This document shows positions 43,301 through 51,792 of a DNA stretch of 64,000 nucleotides, piece by piece. Position 1 is the first letter of the stretch. Every line of letters starts with the position of its first letter. The stretch lies in NCBI GenBank assembly GCA_964364855.1, contig CAYINU010000002.1, forward strand, positions 1 through 64,000, given 5' to 3'. The translations under genes and the position numbers were made by a program. Under the pieces are notes generated by a model. It was not told where the DNA came from and did not search any database. It was given only the letters and a program-made list of their open reading frames with translations. This DNA comes from CAYINU01 sp964364855. GTDB lineage: Bacteria; Margulisbacteria; Marinamargulisbacteria; CAYINU01.

Positions 43301-44566
43301 AACGTGAATCCGGGAGACATTCTGGCTGAGTACGATCCGGCTTACGAATATGTTGTTTGCCACCGCTCGGGTGTTGCACGGTTCTTCGGGCTGGATTTGG
43401 TTACACGGAAAAGCCGTTCCAAAAAAGGCACCGAGGTGTACACCCAAACCGATGGCGAAATTTTTGTGAACAATCCGGACAAGGAACGTGAGTACGAGAT
43501 ATACAGTTCGTTAACAGAGGACTATCGTGTCGGGGATCGGATCAAAGTGGGCACAGAAATTGCCCAGGCCAAAACACTGGATGTTGGGGGTATCATTGCG
43601 CGATTTGAAGACATCCCCGGTCAATCCAAGAAGAAGACCAAAAACCTGATGGTCAAAATGGTGATTGTACCGGGCGAGTCCTACCCGGTTCTGTCTGGGG
43701 CCCGTTTATTTGCTTCAGAAGGTGATCGGGTACGGGAAGGCGACATTTTGGCCCGAGAACGCGTTGGCGAATCTGATGCTTCCAAAACCACGGATATCGT
43801 TCAAGGGTTGCCTCGAGTCGAGGAGCTTTTTGAAGCCAGGAAGCCCAAAAATAGTGCCATTTTGTCTTACCTTACGGGTGTAGTCGAAATTGCAGAGCGG
43901 GACGGCAATCGTTTTGTTGTTGTGACCGCACCCGATGGCGAACAGCAGGAGTACAAAGTTCCTTTTGGATCGCGGGTTAAAGTCTTTTCCGGTAAGCGAG
44001 TTGAGAAAGGTGACGTTCTCACCGAAGGTGTCATCAATCCTTTCGACATTATGGACACGCGCGGCGTCTATGCGACGCAAACCTATTTGTCGGACGAGAT
44101 TCAAAAGGTCTATCGCTCGCAAGGGGTAAAGATTCACTCTAAGCATGTGGAGGTAATCGTTCGCCAAATGACCCGCAAGGTAAATGTATCTGAAATGGGT
44201 GACAGCGAATTCTTGCCGAGCGAATTGATTGATATCCGGACATTCGAATCTGCCAACGAGAGTCTGAGAATGGACGGCAAAAAGGTCGCTGAAGGAGCCC
44301 GGGTATTGTTGGGCATAACCCGTTCCTCGTTGAATACTGAAAGTTTCATTTCTGCATCCTCGTTCCAAGAAACGGCCCGTGTGTTGGCTGATGCAGCCGT
44401 GAAAGGCAAAACCGATGAGATGTATGGATTGAAAGAAAACGTCATTATCGGAAAACTGATTCCGGCAGGAACAGGTCTCGCAGCTTATGGGCGTGTCAGT
44501 CTGAAATCACTTGCCGGTGAGGAAATCCGGATCACAGAGGAGGAGCGCATCTTTTCTGTTGAATAA
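40346..44566 (+). CDS. rpoC: RNA polymerase beta' subunit
   Basis: A 1406-residue unsplit beta' subunit. An N-terminal zinc ribbon (CSCGKYRRVRYRGIVCERCG) is followed by the catalytic NADFDGDQM, with Asp456, Asp458 and Asp460 coordinating Mg. A second zinc site is CKAKRGICQKC, with an earlier Cys in the DCETTNG stretch. AAGGAGA precedes the ATG. The single gene excludes the cyanobacterial rpoC1/rpoC2 split. Read-through from rpoB is expected. Confidence 0.97.
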   Translation: MLVNSPSDFDIIEIGLASPDRIRYWSHGEIEKPETINYRTFKPERKGLFCEKIFGPVKDWECSCGKYRRVRYRGIVCERCGVEVTHSKVRRERMGHIELAADVAHIWFLKGIPSYMGLVLEMSARQLEEVIYYDSYIVLDVAPELAEAGTLHVKQTLSTTEYMDLKEKYGDRFKAEMGASAIKKLLQATDLKQLTAELRKDLVDSKGQKKLKVIKRLRVVESLYKSGNRPEWMIMEVIPVMPPDLRPMVQLEGGRFATSDLNDLYRRVVNRNNRLKRLMDIGAPEMIVRNEKRMLQEAVDVLISNGKRGRSVTGSNGRPLKSLGNIIEGKQGRFRQNLLGKRVDYSGRSVIVVGPHLKFHQCGLPKEMALELFKPFVIRKLVENGVVSNVKSAKRKIERRDVIVWDVLEGVIKGQCVLLNRAPTLHRLGIQAFQPILVEGSAIQIHPLVCTAFNADFDGDQMAVHVPLSLEAQAESRLLIMSTNNILSPSNGRSIITPTQDMVLGCYFLTVDNPDATKGRGKAFGSPDEAMRAWELNGVDLQASIVVRYQGKRVTTTLGRLLFNIAVLETLEKYGLHTDVFVNQTVGKKEMSDLVFGWYTQFGNEVTAELADKLKNLGFRYSTQSGISISIDDLKVPKSKKGILDKAEAEIRHLDDMVASGSITPREKQLRTIDIWRGATHQISDEMQDAFGPLNNVFIMANSGARGNIDQVRQLAGMRGLMSDSQGRILVIPIKSNFREGMTLTEYFNACYGARKGLVDTALRTADSGYLTRRLVDVAQDVLITEEDCETTNGIDMQPVQDGVESVVSLAEQIDGRISLETIAQGKKTIVSAGELISGDVSRSIQDSGRTSFKVRHPYTCKAKRGICQKCYGLDLASGRLINVGEAVGIIAAQSIGEPGTQLTMRTFHTGGVDLRRASKVEFKAKFAGKISFDETLTVSPARTETGEQVVVVTGESRLYNNTKTGEKRIHLLPKGSHLMVKEGDNVNPGDILAEYDPAYEYVVCHRSGVARFFGLDLVTRKSRSKKGTEVYTQTDGEIFVNNPDKEREYEIYSSLTEDYRVGDRIKVGTEIAQAKTLDVGGIIARFEDIPGQSKKKTKNLMVKMVIVPGESYPVLSGARLFASEGDRVREGDILARERVGESDASKTTDIVQGLPRVEELFEARKPKNSAILSYLTGVVEIAERDGNRFVVVTAPDGEQQEYKVPFGSRVKVFSGKRVEKGDVLTEGVINPFDIMDTRGVYATQTYLSDEIQKVYRSQGVKIHSKHVEVIVRQMTRKVNVSEMGDSEFLPSELIDIRTFESANESLRMDGKKVAEGARVLLGITRSSLNTESFISASSFQETARVLADAAVKGKTDEMYGLKENVIIGKLIPAGTGLAAYGRVSLKSLAGEEIRITEEERIFSVE

Positions 44567-44595
44567 TTGACATTCCCACGCAGGCGGGGTAGGAT
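44567..44595 (+). promoter_or_regulatory. Promoter and stem-loop between rpoC and rpsL (str operon)
   Basis: TTGACA (44567-44572), directly after the rpoC stop, is 17 bp from TAGGAT (44590-44595). A stem AGGCGGG...CCCGCCT (about 44582-44604) overlaps the -10. It could work as a weak terminator for rpoC (no T-run follows) or pause the polymerase. Transcription of rpsL-rpsG-fusA-tuf would start about 30 bases before the GTG. Confidence 0.65.
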
Positions 44596-44629
44596 ATCCC
44601 GCCTGTCTAGAAGATGAAGGAGTTTGATA

Positions 44630-45016
44630 GTGGCTACGACTAACCAATTGGTTCGCCAGCGACGGCGAAAGAAAATTCAAAAAGGAAAAGCCCCTGCGCT
44701 GACACAATGTCCGCAACGCCGGGGAGTGTGTACCCGTGTTTATACAACGACCCCCAAAAAGCCAAACTCTGCCCTTCGTAAAGTTGCGCGTGTGCGTTTG
44801 TCCAATGGACATGAAGTAACGGTTTATATCCCTGGTGAAGGCCACAATCTCCAAGAGCACTCTGTCGTATTGGTTCAAGGACGACGGGTCCCAGATCTTC
44901 CGGGGGTTCGCTATCACCTTGTCCGAGGGGCCCTTGACCTGCAAGGCGTAAACAACCGCAAGCAAGCACGTTCGCTGTATGGCACCAAGCGTGCCAAGGC
45001 TGCCAAGAAGGGGTAA
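44630..45016 (+). CDS. rpsL: Ribosomal protein S12, with Pro at the Lys88 position
   Basis: A 128-residue decoding-centre protein: CPQRRGVCTRVYTTTPKKPN, with Lys43 (E. coli K42, mature numbering) kept. The second streptomycin loop reads GRRVPDLPGVRYH where most bacteria have RVKDLPG: codon CCA at 44891-44893 gives Pro88 (K87 in E. coli mature numbering). Asp89, the RimO methylthiolation site, is present. I chose the GTG at 44630, seven bases after AAGGAG. Substitutions at residue 88 commonly give streptomycin resistance. Confidence 0.96.
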   Translation: MATTNQLVRQRRRKKIQKGKAPALTQCPQRRGVCTRVYTTTPKKPNSALRKVARVRLSNGHEVTVYIPGEGHNLQEHSVVLVQGRRVPDLPGVRYHLVRGALDLQGVNNRKQARSLYGTKRAKAAKKG

Positions 45017-45022
45017 TGAGTT

Positions 45023-45490
45023 ATGCCTAGGAAAAAAAGAGAATTTAAGCGCGTATTTGAACCGGATGCTGTCTATCGCAACGTCAAAATCGGCCGTTTT
45101 ATCAATAAAATTATGATCCAAGGCAAAAAGAGCCTTGCCGAGCGAATCGTATACGAGGCCTTGGCCGCATTGGGGCAACGCGTTAATGCCGACCCTGTTC
45201 AGGCCTTCGAGAAGGCCATGCGTACCATTGCACCGATGATGGAGGTAAAACCCAGACGTGTTGGGGGCTCTACTTATCAAGTACCTATTGAGGTAAAGCC
45301 GGAGCGTGGGGACTCGTTGTCCATGAAATGGATTATCCAATTGGCCCGTGACAAGTCTGGATCGATGTCCACAAATTTGGCAAACGAATTGATAGATGCC
45401 TATAACGGTGTGGGTGCTGCGATGAAAAAACGCGAAGACACTCACAAAATGGCTGAGGCCAACAAAGCGTTCGCGCACTTTAGGTGGTAG
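45023..45490 (+). CDS. rpsG: Ribosomal protein S7
   Basis: A 155-residue head-assembly protein: NVKIGRFINKIMIQGKKSLA, IAPMMEVKPRRVGGSTYQVP and the C-terminal helix AEANKAFAHFRW. Six bp after rpsL and 3 bp before fusA. S7 is the usual autogenous repressor of the str operon in E. coli. Confidence 0.97.
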   Translation: MPRKKREFKRVFEPDAVYRNVKIGRFINKIMIQGKKSLAERIVYEALAALGQRVNADPVQAFEKAMRTIAPMMEVKPRRVGGSTYQVPIEVKPERGDSLSMKWIIQLARDKSGSMSTNLANELIDAYNGVGAAMKKREDTHKMAEANKAFAHFRW

Positions 45491-45493
45491 GTC

Positions 45494-47569
45494 ATGGCAG
45501 ATAGGCAAGATCTCAAGAAAATCCGTAATATCGGAATTGCGGCTCATATTGACGCGGGTAAAACCACGCTGACTGAGCGGGTTTTATATTACACGGGTAA
45601 ATCTCACAAAATCGGTGAGGTTCACGATGGTACGGCTACCATGGATTGGATGGTCCAGGAACAAGAACGGGGCATTACAATAACTTCTGCTGCGACAACG
45701 TGTTATTGGAAAGATGCGATTATCAATATTATCGACACGCCCGGGCACGTTGACTTCACAGTTGAGGTTGAGCGCTCGCTTCGTATTTTGGATGGCATGG
45801 TCGCCGTATTTTGCGCTGTGGCTGGGGTTCAACCTCAGTCCGAAACGGTATGGCGTCAGGCTAACAAATACGGTGTTCCCCGGTTGGCATTTGTCAACAA
45901 AATGGACCGCGTCGGCGCCAACTATGAGCGCGTCATTGGCATGCTTCGTGACAACTTGGGTGCCAAACCCGTCATGATGAATTATCCGATCGGTACAGAA
46001 GATCAGTTCAAGGGAATTATTGATATCCTGAATACCAAGGAATTCCATTTCGGAGATGATGCCGGTACAGAAATTGTGGAAACCGACATTGATCCGAGCC
46101 GCAAAGCGCTTTTTGAAAAGCTCCGTACCGAATTGGTTGAAGCCGCAGCTGAGGGTAGTGATGCTTTGCTCGAAACCTACATGGAGACTGGCACCCTGAG
46201 CCAAGACCAGGTCATCGAAGGCATTCGCAAGCAAACGATCGCTGGCTCTATTATTCCGGCCTACTGTGGGACTGCGTTTAAAAACAAAGGTGTTCAAGCC
46301 CTGTTGGATGGGGTGGTTGCCTTTTTGCCGTCTCCGATTGATATTCCAGCTGTGGTTGGAAAAAAACCGCATAGCGAAGAGACCGAAACCCGCGAACCCG
46401 ATCCAGCGGCACCGATGTCAGGGCTCGTATTCAAGGTCCAAACCGATCCTTTCGTTGGCCGTTTGACCTACGTTCGTTTGTATTCCGGAACCTTGGTTCC
46501 CGGAACCTATGTGGAAAATACAACTCAGGACACTCGTGAGCGCATCTCGCGTATTTTGCTTATGCATGCGAATACGCGCAGTGAGTTAAAAGACGCCCAT
46601 GCAGGTCAAATCATCGGTGTCATCGGGCTAAAAAAGGCTCGAACCGGAGATACGTTAACGGTTGAAAATAATCCCATTTTGCTGGAGTCAATTGAATTTC
46701 CAGAACCGGTCATTTTTGTTGCGATTGAACCCAAGACCAAATCTGACCAAGACAAGCTGTCCCAGGCTTTGGAAAAATTGGGGGATGAAGATCCGACTTT
46801 CCATTTTAGAACGGATCCCGAAACCGGTCAGACCATTATCTCCGGTATGGGTGAACTTCATTTGGAGATTATTGTTGACCGGTTGATGCGAGAATTTGGT
46901 GTGCAGGCTAACATCGGCAAACCTCAGGTTGCTTATAAAGAATCTATTTCCAAGAAAGCGGAAGCAGAAGGAAAATTCATTCGCCAAACCGGTGGCCGTG
47001 GTCAATATGGTCACGTCATTTTGAAAATCGAACCTATCGAGCGAGGAAAAGGCATTGAATTCGTCAACAAAGTGGTAGGCGGACGCATTCCGAAGGAATA
47101 TATTCCTTCTGTTGAAAAGGGTGTTCGAGAGGCCTTTCAGACCGGAATTATTGCCGGTTACCCGATGGTTGATGTGTTGGTGACGCTTCTGGATGGGTCT
47201 TATCACAATGTCGATAGTTCTGATATCGCATTCCAGATTGCGGGATCATACGCCGTTAAGGATGCTGTTAAAAAGGCGGGCCCGGTGATTTTGGAGCCGA
47301 TGATGGCCGTCGAAGTTGAAGCTCCCGAAAACAAAATGGGTGACGTTATTTCCGATATCAATAGCCGTCGTGGAAAGATTGAAAGCATCGATCCACTTGC
47401 GAACGCAATCCAGCAAATCAAGTCGGAAGTGCCGCTGTCCGAGATGTTTGGATATGCGACGACTTTACGCTCACTTACGCAGGGCCGAGGTATTTACACT
47501 ATGCAGTTCTTTAGATATAGTGAAGTGCCTAAAACAATTTTTGAAAATTTAATAGCGGAAAAGTCTTAA
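45494..47569 (+). CDS. fusA: Elongation factor G
   Basis: A 691-residue translocase GTPase. G motifs: AHIDAGKTTLTERVLYYTG, the switch ERGITITSAAT, DTPGHVD and VNKMDRVG. Domain IV holds RQTGGRGQYGHVILKIEP, and domain V ends with QGRGIYTMQFFRYSEVP. Length and motifs fit canonical EF-G rather than the EF-G2 paralogues. It sits in the standard rpsG-fusA-tuf order. Confidence 0.97.
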   Translation: MADRQDLKKIRNIGIAAHIDAGKTTLTERVLYYTGKSHKIGEVHDGTATMDWMVQEQERGITITSAATTCYWKDAIINIIDTPGHVDFTVEVERSLRILDGMVAVFCAVAGVQPQSETVWRQANKYGVPRLAFVNKMDRVGANYERVIGMLRDNLGAKPVMMNYPIGTEDQFKGIIDILNTKEFHFGDDAGTEIVETDIDPSRKALFEKLRTELVEAAAEGSDALLETYMETGTLSQDQVIEGIRKQTIAGSIIPAYCGTAFKNKGVQALLDGVVAFLPSPIDIPAVVGKKPHSEETETREPDPAAPMSGLVFKVQTDPFVGRLTYVRLYSGTLVPGTYVENTTQDTRERISRILLMHANTRSELKDAHAGQIIGVIGLKKARTGDTLTVENNPILLESIEFPEPVIFVAIEPKTKSDQDKLSQALEKLGDEDPTFHFRTDPETGQTIISGMGELHLEIIVDRLMREFGVQANIGKPQVAYKESISKKAEAEGKFIRQTGGRGQYGHVILKIEPIERGKGIEFVNKVVGGRIPKEYIPSVEKGVREAFQTGIIAGYPMVDVLVTLLDGSYHNVDSSDIAFQIAGSYAVKDAVKKAGPVILEPMMAVEVEAPENKMGDVISDINSRRGKIESIDPLANAIQQIKSEVPLSEMFGYATTLRSLTQGRGIYTMQFFRYSEVPKTIFENLIAEKS

Positions 47570-47583
47570 GGAGGACATGGAAA

Positions 47584-48786
47584 ATGGCTAAGGAAAAGTT
47601 CGATCGTTCAAAGCCGCACGTTAATATCGGTACCATTGGTCACGTTGACCACGGGAAGACAACATTAACCGCTGCGATTACACGTGTGTTGTCCTCCCAG
47701 GGTCTTGCCGAGTTTAAAGCCTACGATCAAATCGACGCTGCGCCTGAAGAAAAAGCGCGGGGTATTACCATTGCTACTGCTCACGTTGAATACCAAACCG
47801 AAAAGCGCCACTATGCCCACGTGGATTGTCCCGGACACGCTGACTATATCAAGAACATGATCACCGGTGCGGCGCAGATGGATGGCGGCATTTTGGTTGT
47901 TAGCGCTGCTGACGGACCGATGCCCCAAACCCGTGAACATATCTTGTTGGCTCGACAAGTGAACGTCCCTAGCTTGGTGGTCTTCTTGAACAAGTGCGAT
48001 ATGGTGGATGACCCCGAATTGCTGGAATTGGTTGAGATGGAAGTTCGCGAATTGTTGAGCAAGTATGAGTATCCTGGTGACACTACCCCCATTATTCGCG
48101 GATCTGCTTTGAAGGCCCTCAATGCGTCTGATGCGTCTCGCGATAGCGCTGATGCCAAGTGTATTTGGGAGTTGATGGATGCGGTTGATTCTTTTATTCC
48201 GATCCCAGAGCGTGAAGTCGATAAGCCTTTCTTGATGCCCATCGAAGACATCTTCACGATCACGGGCCGTGGTACGGTTGCGACAGGCCGAGTTGAGCGT
48301 GGCCGCGTAAAGGTTGGTGATGACCTTGAAATCGTGGGTATGGCTGATGAGGTTATCAAAACCACCATTACCGGTATCGAAATGTTCCGCAAGCTTTTGG
48401 ACGAGGGTCAGGCAGGCGACAACATGGGCGCATTACTGCGGGGTGTTGAAAAGGATGCCATCAAGCGTGGAATGGTTTTGGCTAAGCCCGGTTCCATTAA
48501 GCCCCACAAAAAGTTTAGCGCTGAGGTTTACGTATTGAAAAAAGAAGAGGGCGGTCGCCATACTCCTTTCTTTAAAGGGTATCGGCCTCAATTCTACATT
48601 CGAACAACGGACGTAACGGGTTCAATCATCCTTCCTGAAAAGGTTGAGATGGTCATGCCCGGTGACAACATCACAATTGATGTGGAGCTGATTGTGCCTG
48701 TTGCTTGTGAAGAAGGCATGCGCTTTGCAATTCGTGAGGGCGGTAAGACCGTGGGTGCCGGCGTTGTCACCAAGATTATCGCGTAA
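47584..48786 (+). CDS. tuf: Elongation factor Tu
   Basis: A 400-residue GTPase delivering aminoacyl-tRNA. GHVDHGKTTLTAAITRVL, the switch EEKARGITIATAHVEY, DCPGHADYIKNMITGAAQMD and NKCDMVDDPELLELVEME are all present; the end is IREGGKTVGAGVVTKII. AAGGAGG precedes the ATG. It is the only tuf in the window. Confidence 0.98.
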   Translation: MAKEKFDRSKPHVNIGTIGHVDHGKTTLTAAITRVLSSQGLAEFKAYDQIDAAPEEKARGITIATAHVEYQTEKRHYAHVDCPGHADYIKNMITGAAQMDGGILVVSAADGPMPQTREHILLARQVNVPSLVVFLNKCDMVDDPELLELVEMEVRELLSKYEYPGDTTPIIRGSALKALNASDASRDSADAKCIWELMDAVDSFIPIPEREVDKPFLMPIEDIFTITGRGTVATGRVERGRVKVGDDLEIVGMADEVIKTTITGIEMFRKLLDEGQAGDNMGALLRGVEKDAIKRGMVLAKPGSIKPHKKFSAEVYVLKKEEGGRHTPFFKGYRPQFYIRTTDVTGSIILPEKVEMVMPGDNITIDVELIVPVACEEGMRFAIREGGKTVGAGVVTKIIA

Positions 48787-48811
48787 GTATTGAGAAAGAT
48801 TTGGTGAGCGT

Positions 48812-49150
48812 ATGGCTACTTTAGAGAAAAAGAAAATCAAGCCCCAGCAAAAGATTCGTATTCGTCTGAAGGCATTTGATTTTCGAGTTATTGATCAATC
48901 CGCTGAGAAAATTGTTCAGACTGCAGAGCGGTCCGGGGCCAAGGTGCTTGGTCCTGTTCCTCTCCCCACCAATAAAAAGGTATGGTGCGTACTGAAGAGC
49001 CCTCATATCGATAAGCGTGGTGGCGAGCATTTTGAGGTTCGCGTTCACAAGCGTCTTATTGATATTGTGGATCCGCCATCCTCGACTGTTGATGCGCTCA
49101 TGCAGCTTGATTTGCCTGCGGGCGTTGATATCGAGATCAAGTTAAATTAA
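48812..49150 (+). CDS. rpsJ: Ribosomal protein S10 (NusE)
   Basis: A 112-residue S10, slightly longer than usual because of a Lys-rich N-terminus (MATLEKKKIKPQQKIRIRLK). GPVPLPTNKKVWCVLKSPHI and HFEVRVHKRLIDI are diagnostic. It opens the S10 cluster 25 bp after tuf, with no terminator, and also acts with NusG in transcription-translation coupling. Confidence 0.96.
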   Translation: MATLEKKKIKPQQKIRIRLKAFDFRVIDQSAEKIVQTAERSGAKVLGPVPLPTNKKVWCVLKSPHIDKRGGEHFEVRVHKRLIDIVDPPSSTVDALMQLDLPAGVDIEIKLN

Positions 49151-49171
49151 GTTTTTTTGAAAGGGTATCTC

Positions 49172-49795
49172 ATGAGTTCGAAGTTTTTATTGGGCAGAAA
49201 AGTCGGAATGTCCGAAATCATCGGTGAAGATGGCGTCGTTGCTCCGGTTACCTTGATTAGCGTGAAGCCGTTGCATATCATCGAAGTCAAAAGTAAAGAC
49301 AAGAATGGATACACTGCCATTAAGGTAGCTACCGAAACCGTGCCCGAATCGAAGGCTTCGTCTCCTGTTCGCGGTGCCTTTAAGAAGGCTGGTATTGCGC
49401 CTTGCCGAACGGTTCGAGAATTTCGTGTGGATAACACCGATAGCTTTAAAGCGGGCGATGTGCTTAATGTCGATGTCTTTCAAAAAAACGATCGTGTGGA
49501 TGTTCGGGGCAAAACAATTGGTCGCGGGTTCTCCGGAACGATTCGCCGCTGGAATTTCAGTCGTGGTCCTATGAGCCATGGCTCAAAGAGTCACCGAATA
49601 CCGGGGTCTATCGGTGCCGGGACATTTCCGGGCCATGTTATCAAGGGCAAAAAAATGGCGGGGCACTATGGCGACGAGTTTGTAACCATCAAAAACCTGA
49701 TTGTAATGGATGTTAATGCGGAAAAGGGATTGCTGGCCATCCGAGGATCGTTCCCGGGTAAAGCCGGTGGTCTGGTCAGGATCTTAGGGAAGTGA
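49172..49795 (+). CDS. rplC: Ribosomal protein L3
   Basis: A 207-residue bacterial L3: FLLGRKVGMSEIIGEDGVVA, GKTIGRGFSGTIRRWNFSRG and RIPGSIGAGTFPGHVIKGKKM. The loop GPMSHGSKSHR reaches the peptidyl-transferase centre. I chose ATG 49172, with AAAGGG seven bases upstream, over an in-frame start 15 bases earlier. Confidence 0.96.
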   Translation: MSSKFLLGRKVGMSEIIGEDGVVAPVTLISVKPLHIIEVKSKDKNGYTAIKVATETVPESKASSPVRGAFKKAGIAPCRTVREFRVDNTDSFKAGDVLNVDVFQKNDRVDVRGKTIGRGFSGTIRRWNFSRGPMSHGSKSHRIPGSIGAGTFPGHVIKGKKMAGHYGDEFVTIKNLIVMDVNAEKGLLAIRGSFPGKAGGLVRILGK

Positions 49796-49799
49796 TGGT

Positions 49800-50381
49800 A
49801 TGGCTATCAAAGTTGTTGAGTTAACAAAAGAAGAACGCGGAGCCTTGGGATTGGATCAGGAGATGGCTGAGTCTGGTGCTCATCATATTTATTTGGGTAT
49901 GCAGTATCAGCTAAATCGGGAACGCCAAGGTACGGCTTCTACAAAAACAAAAGGTGAAGTCTCCGGCGGCGGTCGCAAACCCTATAAGCAAAAGGGTACC
50001 GGGCGCGCACGGCGGGGCAGTAACCGGACGCCATTGATGCCGGGTGGTGGTGTTGCTTTTGGCCCGAAGTATCGGAGTTATGCGACTGGTCTGAACCAAA
50101 AGATTGTCAAGAAAAGTGTGGTATCTGCTCTGATTACACGGGAGCGCTTGTTAAAATTGAGTGGTGTCGAGGATAAGTCTCGGACAAAGGATTGCCGCAA
50201 GGTTATCGATGAGGTTGGGTCGGCCGTCATCGTGATTCGAGATGAGTTTGATCCTGTGTACAAGGCTGTTCGAAATTTCGCCTCGATCGAGATCGTAACC
50301 GCTCGTTATCTTAAAATTGATCGGCTGCTTTCGCATCCCGTGGTGGTCTTTTCTCAAGACGCCCTAGGCGTGCTGGCGTAA
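49800..50381 (+). CDS. rplD: Ribosomal protein L4
   Basis: A 193-residue L4: the exit-tunnel loop reads GRKPYKQKGTGRARRGSNRT, followed by GGGVAFGPKYRSYATGLNQK. The C-terminal half (VIVIRDEFDPVYKAVRNF) is shorter and more diverged than in E. coli. Five bp after rplC; the ribosome site is weak, so coupling to rplC is likely. L4 represses the S10 operon in gamma-proteobacteria; no such leader is seen here. Confidence 0.95.
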   Translation: MAIKVVELTKEERGALGLDQEMAESGAHHIYLGMQYQLNRERQGTASTKTKGEVSGGGRKPYKQKGTGRARRGSNRTPLMPGGGVAFGPKYRSYATGLNQKIVKKSVVSALITRERLLKLSGVEDKSRTKDCRKVIDEVGSAVIVIRDEFDPVYKAVRNFASIEIVTARYLKIDRLLSHPVVVFSQDALGVLA

Positions 50382-50399
50382 GGATTAGGAGAAAAGATC

Positions 50400-50672
50400 A
50401 TGCGTGTTATACCGGTAGTAACTGAAAAATCCGCTGCGCTTAAAGCGCAAGGTAAGTATGTATTTTATGTAGACCCTACGGTTAATAAGGTGGATATCCA
50501 ACGGTTTTTTAAATCGGCATTTGGCGTGGATGCCGTGGCCGTTAACGTGCTGAATGTCAAGGGGAAAACGCGTCGGCGTCGCAACATTCAAGGTGCCACA
50601 CAAGACCGGAAAAAGGTTGTGGTTACCCTTAAAAAAGGGCAAGAAATTGACGCTGTGAAAGGGCTATTCTAA
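50400..50672 (+). CDS. rplW: Ribosomal protein L23
   Basis: A 90-residue L23 at the tunnel exit: IPVVTEKSAALKAQGKYVFY, VDIQRFFKSAFGVDAVAVNV and KGKTRRRRNIQGATQDRKKV. It forms the docking site for SRP and trigger factor. TTAGGAG precedes the ATG. Its stop overlaps the rplB start by one base (TAATG). Confidence 0.96.
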   Translation: MRVIPVVTEKSAALKAQGKYVFYVDPTVNKVDIQRFFKSAFGVDAVAVNVLNVKGKTRRRRNIQGATQDRKKVVVTLKKGQEIDAVKGLF

Positions 50673-51505
50673 TGAGTATCAAGCGATTTAAGCCTGCCAC
50701 TCCAGGTGCGCGTTTTCGGCACGTTGTTCAAAACGACGAGGTTATGGCTAAGTCCGGTGAGAAATCGTTGCTCCGTGGTACCAAGGCGGGTAGTGGTCGT
50801 AACAACCTCGGTCGCATCACTGTTCGGCGTCGTGGCGGTGGAGTAAAACGAAAATACCGTGTTATTGATTTTTCCCGTACCAAGGTAGGCGTTCCTGCAA
50901 CCGTATTGTCTATTGAGTACGATCCCTTCCGTTCGGCGTTGGTTGCTTTGATCCGATACGCGGATGGCGAAAAAACCTATATCATCGCCCCCAAGGGGCT
51001 AAAGGAAGGCCAGGCACTGGTTTCTTCTGAGAATGATACCGAGATTCAGTTGGGCAATATGTTACCGCTGTCGGCCATTCCCACAGGGAGCGTTATTCAC
51101 AACGTGCAGATGAAGCTCAACAGTCGTTTCCGCATTGCGCGGTCTGCAGGCACCGGTGCGACATTGATGGCCAAGACGGAAGCGCATGCAACTGTTCGAT
51201 TGCCGTCTGGTGAGGTTCGTTTGGTGAACTTGGATTGTACGGCTACTATTGGTGAGGTTAGTAATGCAGATCACCGCAACCGGGTCATCGGTAAGGCGGG
51301 TGCGAACCGCTGGCGTGGGCGCCGTCCCAAAGTTCGGGGATCGGTAATGAACCCTGTTGACCACCCGCATGGTGGTGGTGAAGGCCGTGCTCCGATTGGG
51401 CGCCCTTCTCCCGTTACGCCTTGGGGTAAGCCGACAATGGGCTATAAAACACGTAAAAAGAATAATCCGTCTGACAAATATATTGTGAAGCGGCGTAGTA
51501 AGTAG
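50672..51505 (+). CDS. rplB: Ribosomal protein L2
   Basis: A 277-residue L2: GRNNLGRITVRRRGGGVKRKY, IEYDPFRSALVALIRYADGE, and the peptidyl-transferase-region motif MNPVDHPHGGGEGRAPIGRP with the conserved His. The end is KKNNPSDKYIVKRRSK. Normal length; translationally coupled to rplW. Confidence 0.97.
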   Translation: MSIKRFKPATPGARFRHVVQNDEVMAKSGEKSLLRGTKAGSGRNNLGRITVRRRGGGVKRKYRVIDFSRTKVGVPATVLSIEYDPFRSALVALIRYADGEKTYIIAPKGLKEGQALVSSENDTEIQLGNMLPLSAIPTGSVIHNVQMKLNSRFRIARSAGTGATLMAKTEAHATVRLPSGEVRLVNLDCTATIGEVSNADHRNRVIGKAGANRWRGRRPKVRGSVMNPVDHPHGGGEGRAPIGRPSPVTPWGKPTMGYKTRKKNNPSDKYIVKRRSK

Positions 51506-51516
51506 GAGGAAAAATC

Positions 51517-51789
51517 GTGTCTCGATCTCGTAAAAAGGGGCCTTTTGTAGATGCTCCGTTGCTTGAAAAAGTGGAGCAGCTAAACAAGGAAAAAAAGAAG
51601 GTTTTAATTAAGACTTGGTCTCGCCGTTCTACAATTATTCCCGAAATGATTGGACACACGATTGCCGTCTATAACGGCCGCAAGCATGTTCCCGTGTTTA
51701 TCGCGGAAGACAAAATCGGACACAAGTTGGGTGAGTTTGCCTTTACGCGAACGTTCAAGGGCCACTCCGGTGCGCGTAAGGAGGCCTAA
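51517..51789 (+). CDS. rpsS: Ribosomal protein S19
   Basis: A 90-residue small-subunit head protein starting at GTG: MSRSRKKGPFVDAPLLEKVE, IKTWSRRSTIIPEMIGHTIA and FTRTFKGHSGARKEA. AGGAGG lies 7 bases before the start. Three bp before rplV. Confidence 0.97.
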   Translation: MSRSRKKGPFVDAPLLEKVEQLNKEKKKVLIKTWSRRSTIIPEMIGHTIAVYNGRKHVPVFIAEDKIGHKLGEFAFTRTFKGHSGARKEA

Positions 51790-51792
51790 GCG

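Noticed and set aside
44507..45547. A 346-codon open frame on the minus strand
   Set aside because: It lies fully antisense to the end of rpoC, rpsL, rpsG and the start of fusA. It has no family features and no ribosome site; it is a shadow of strongly coding DNA.
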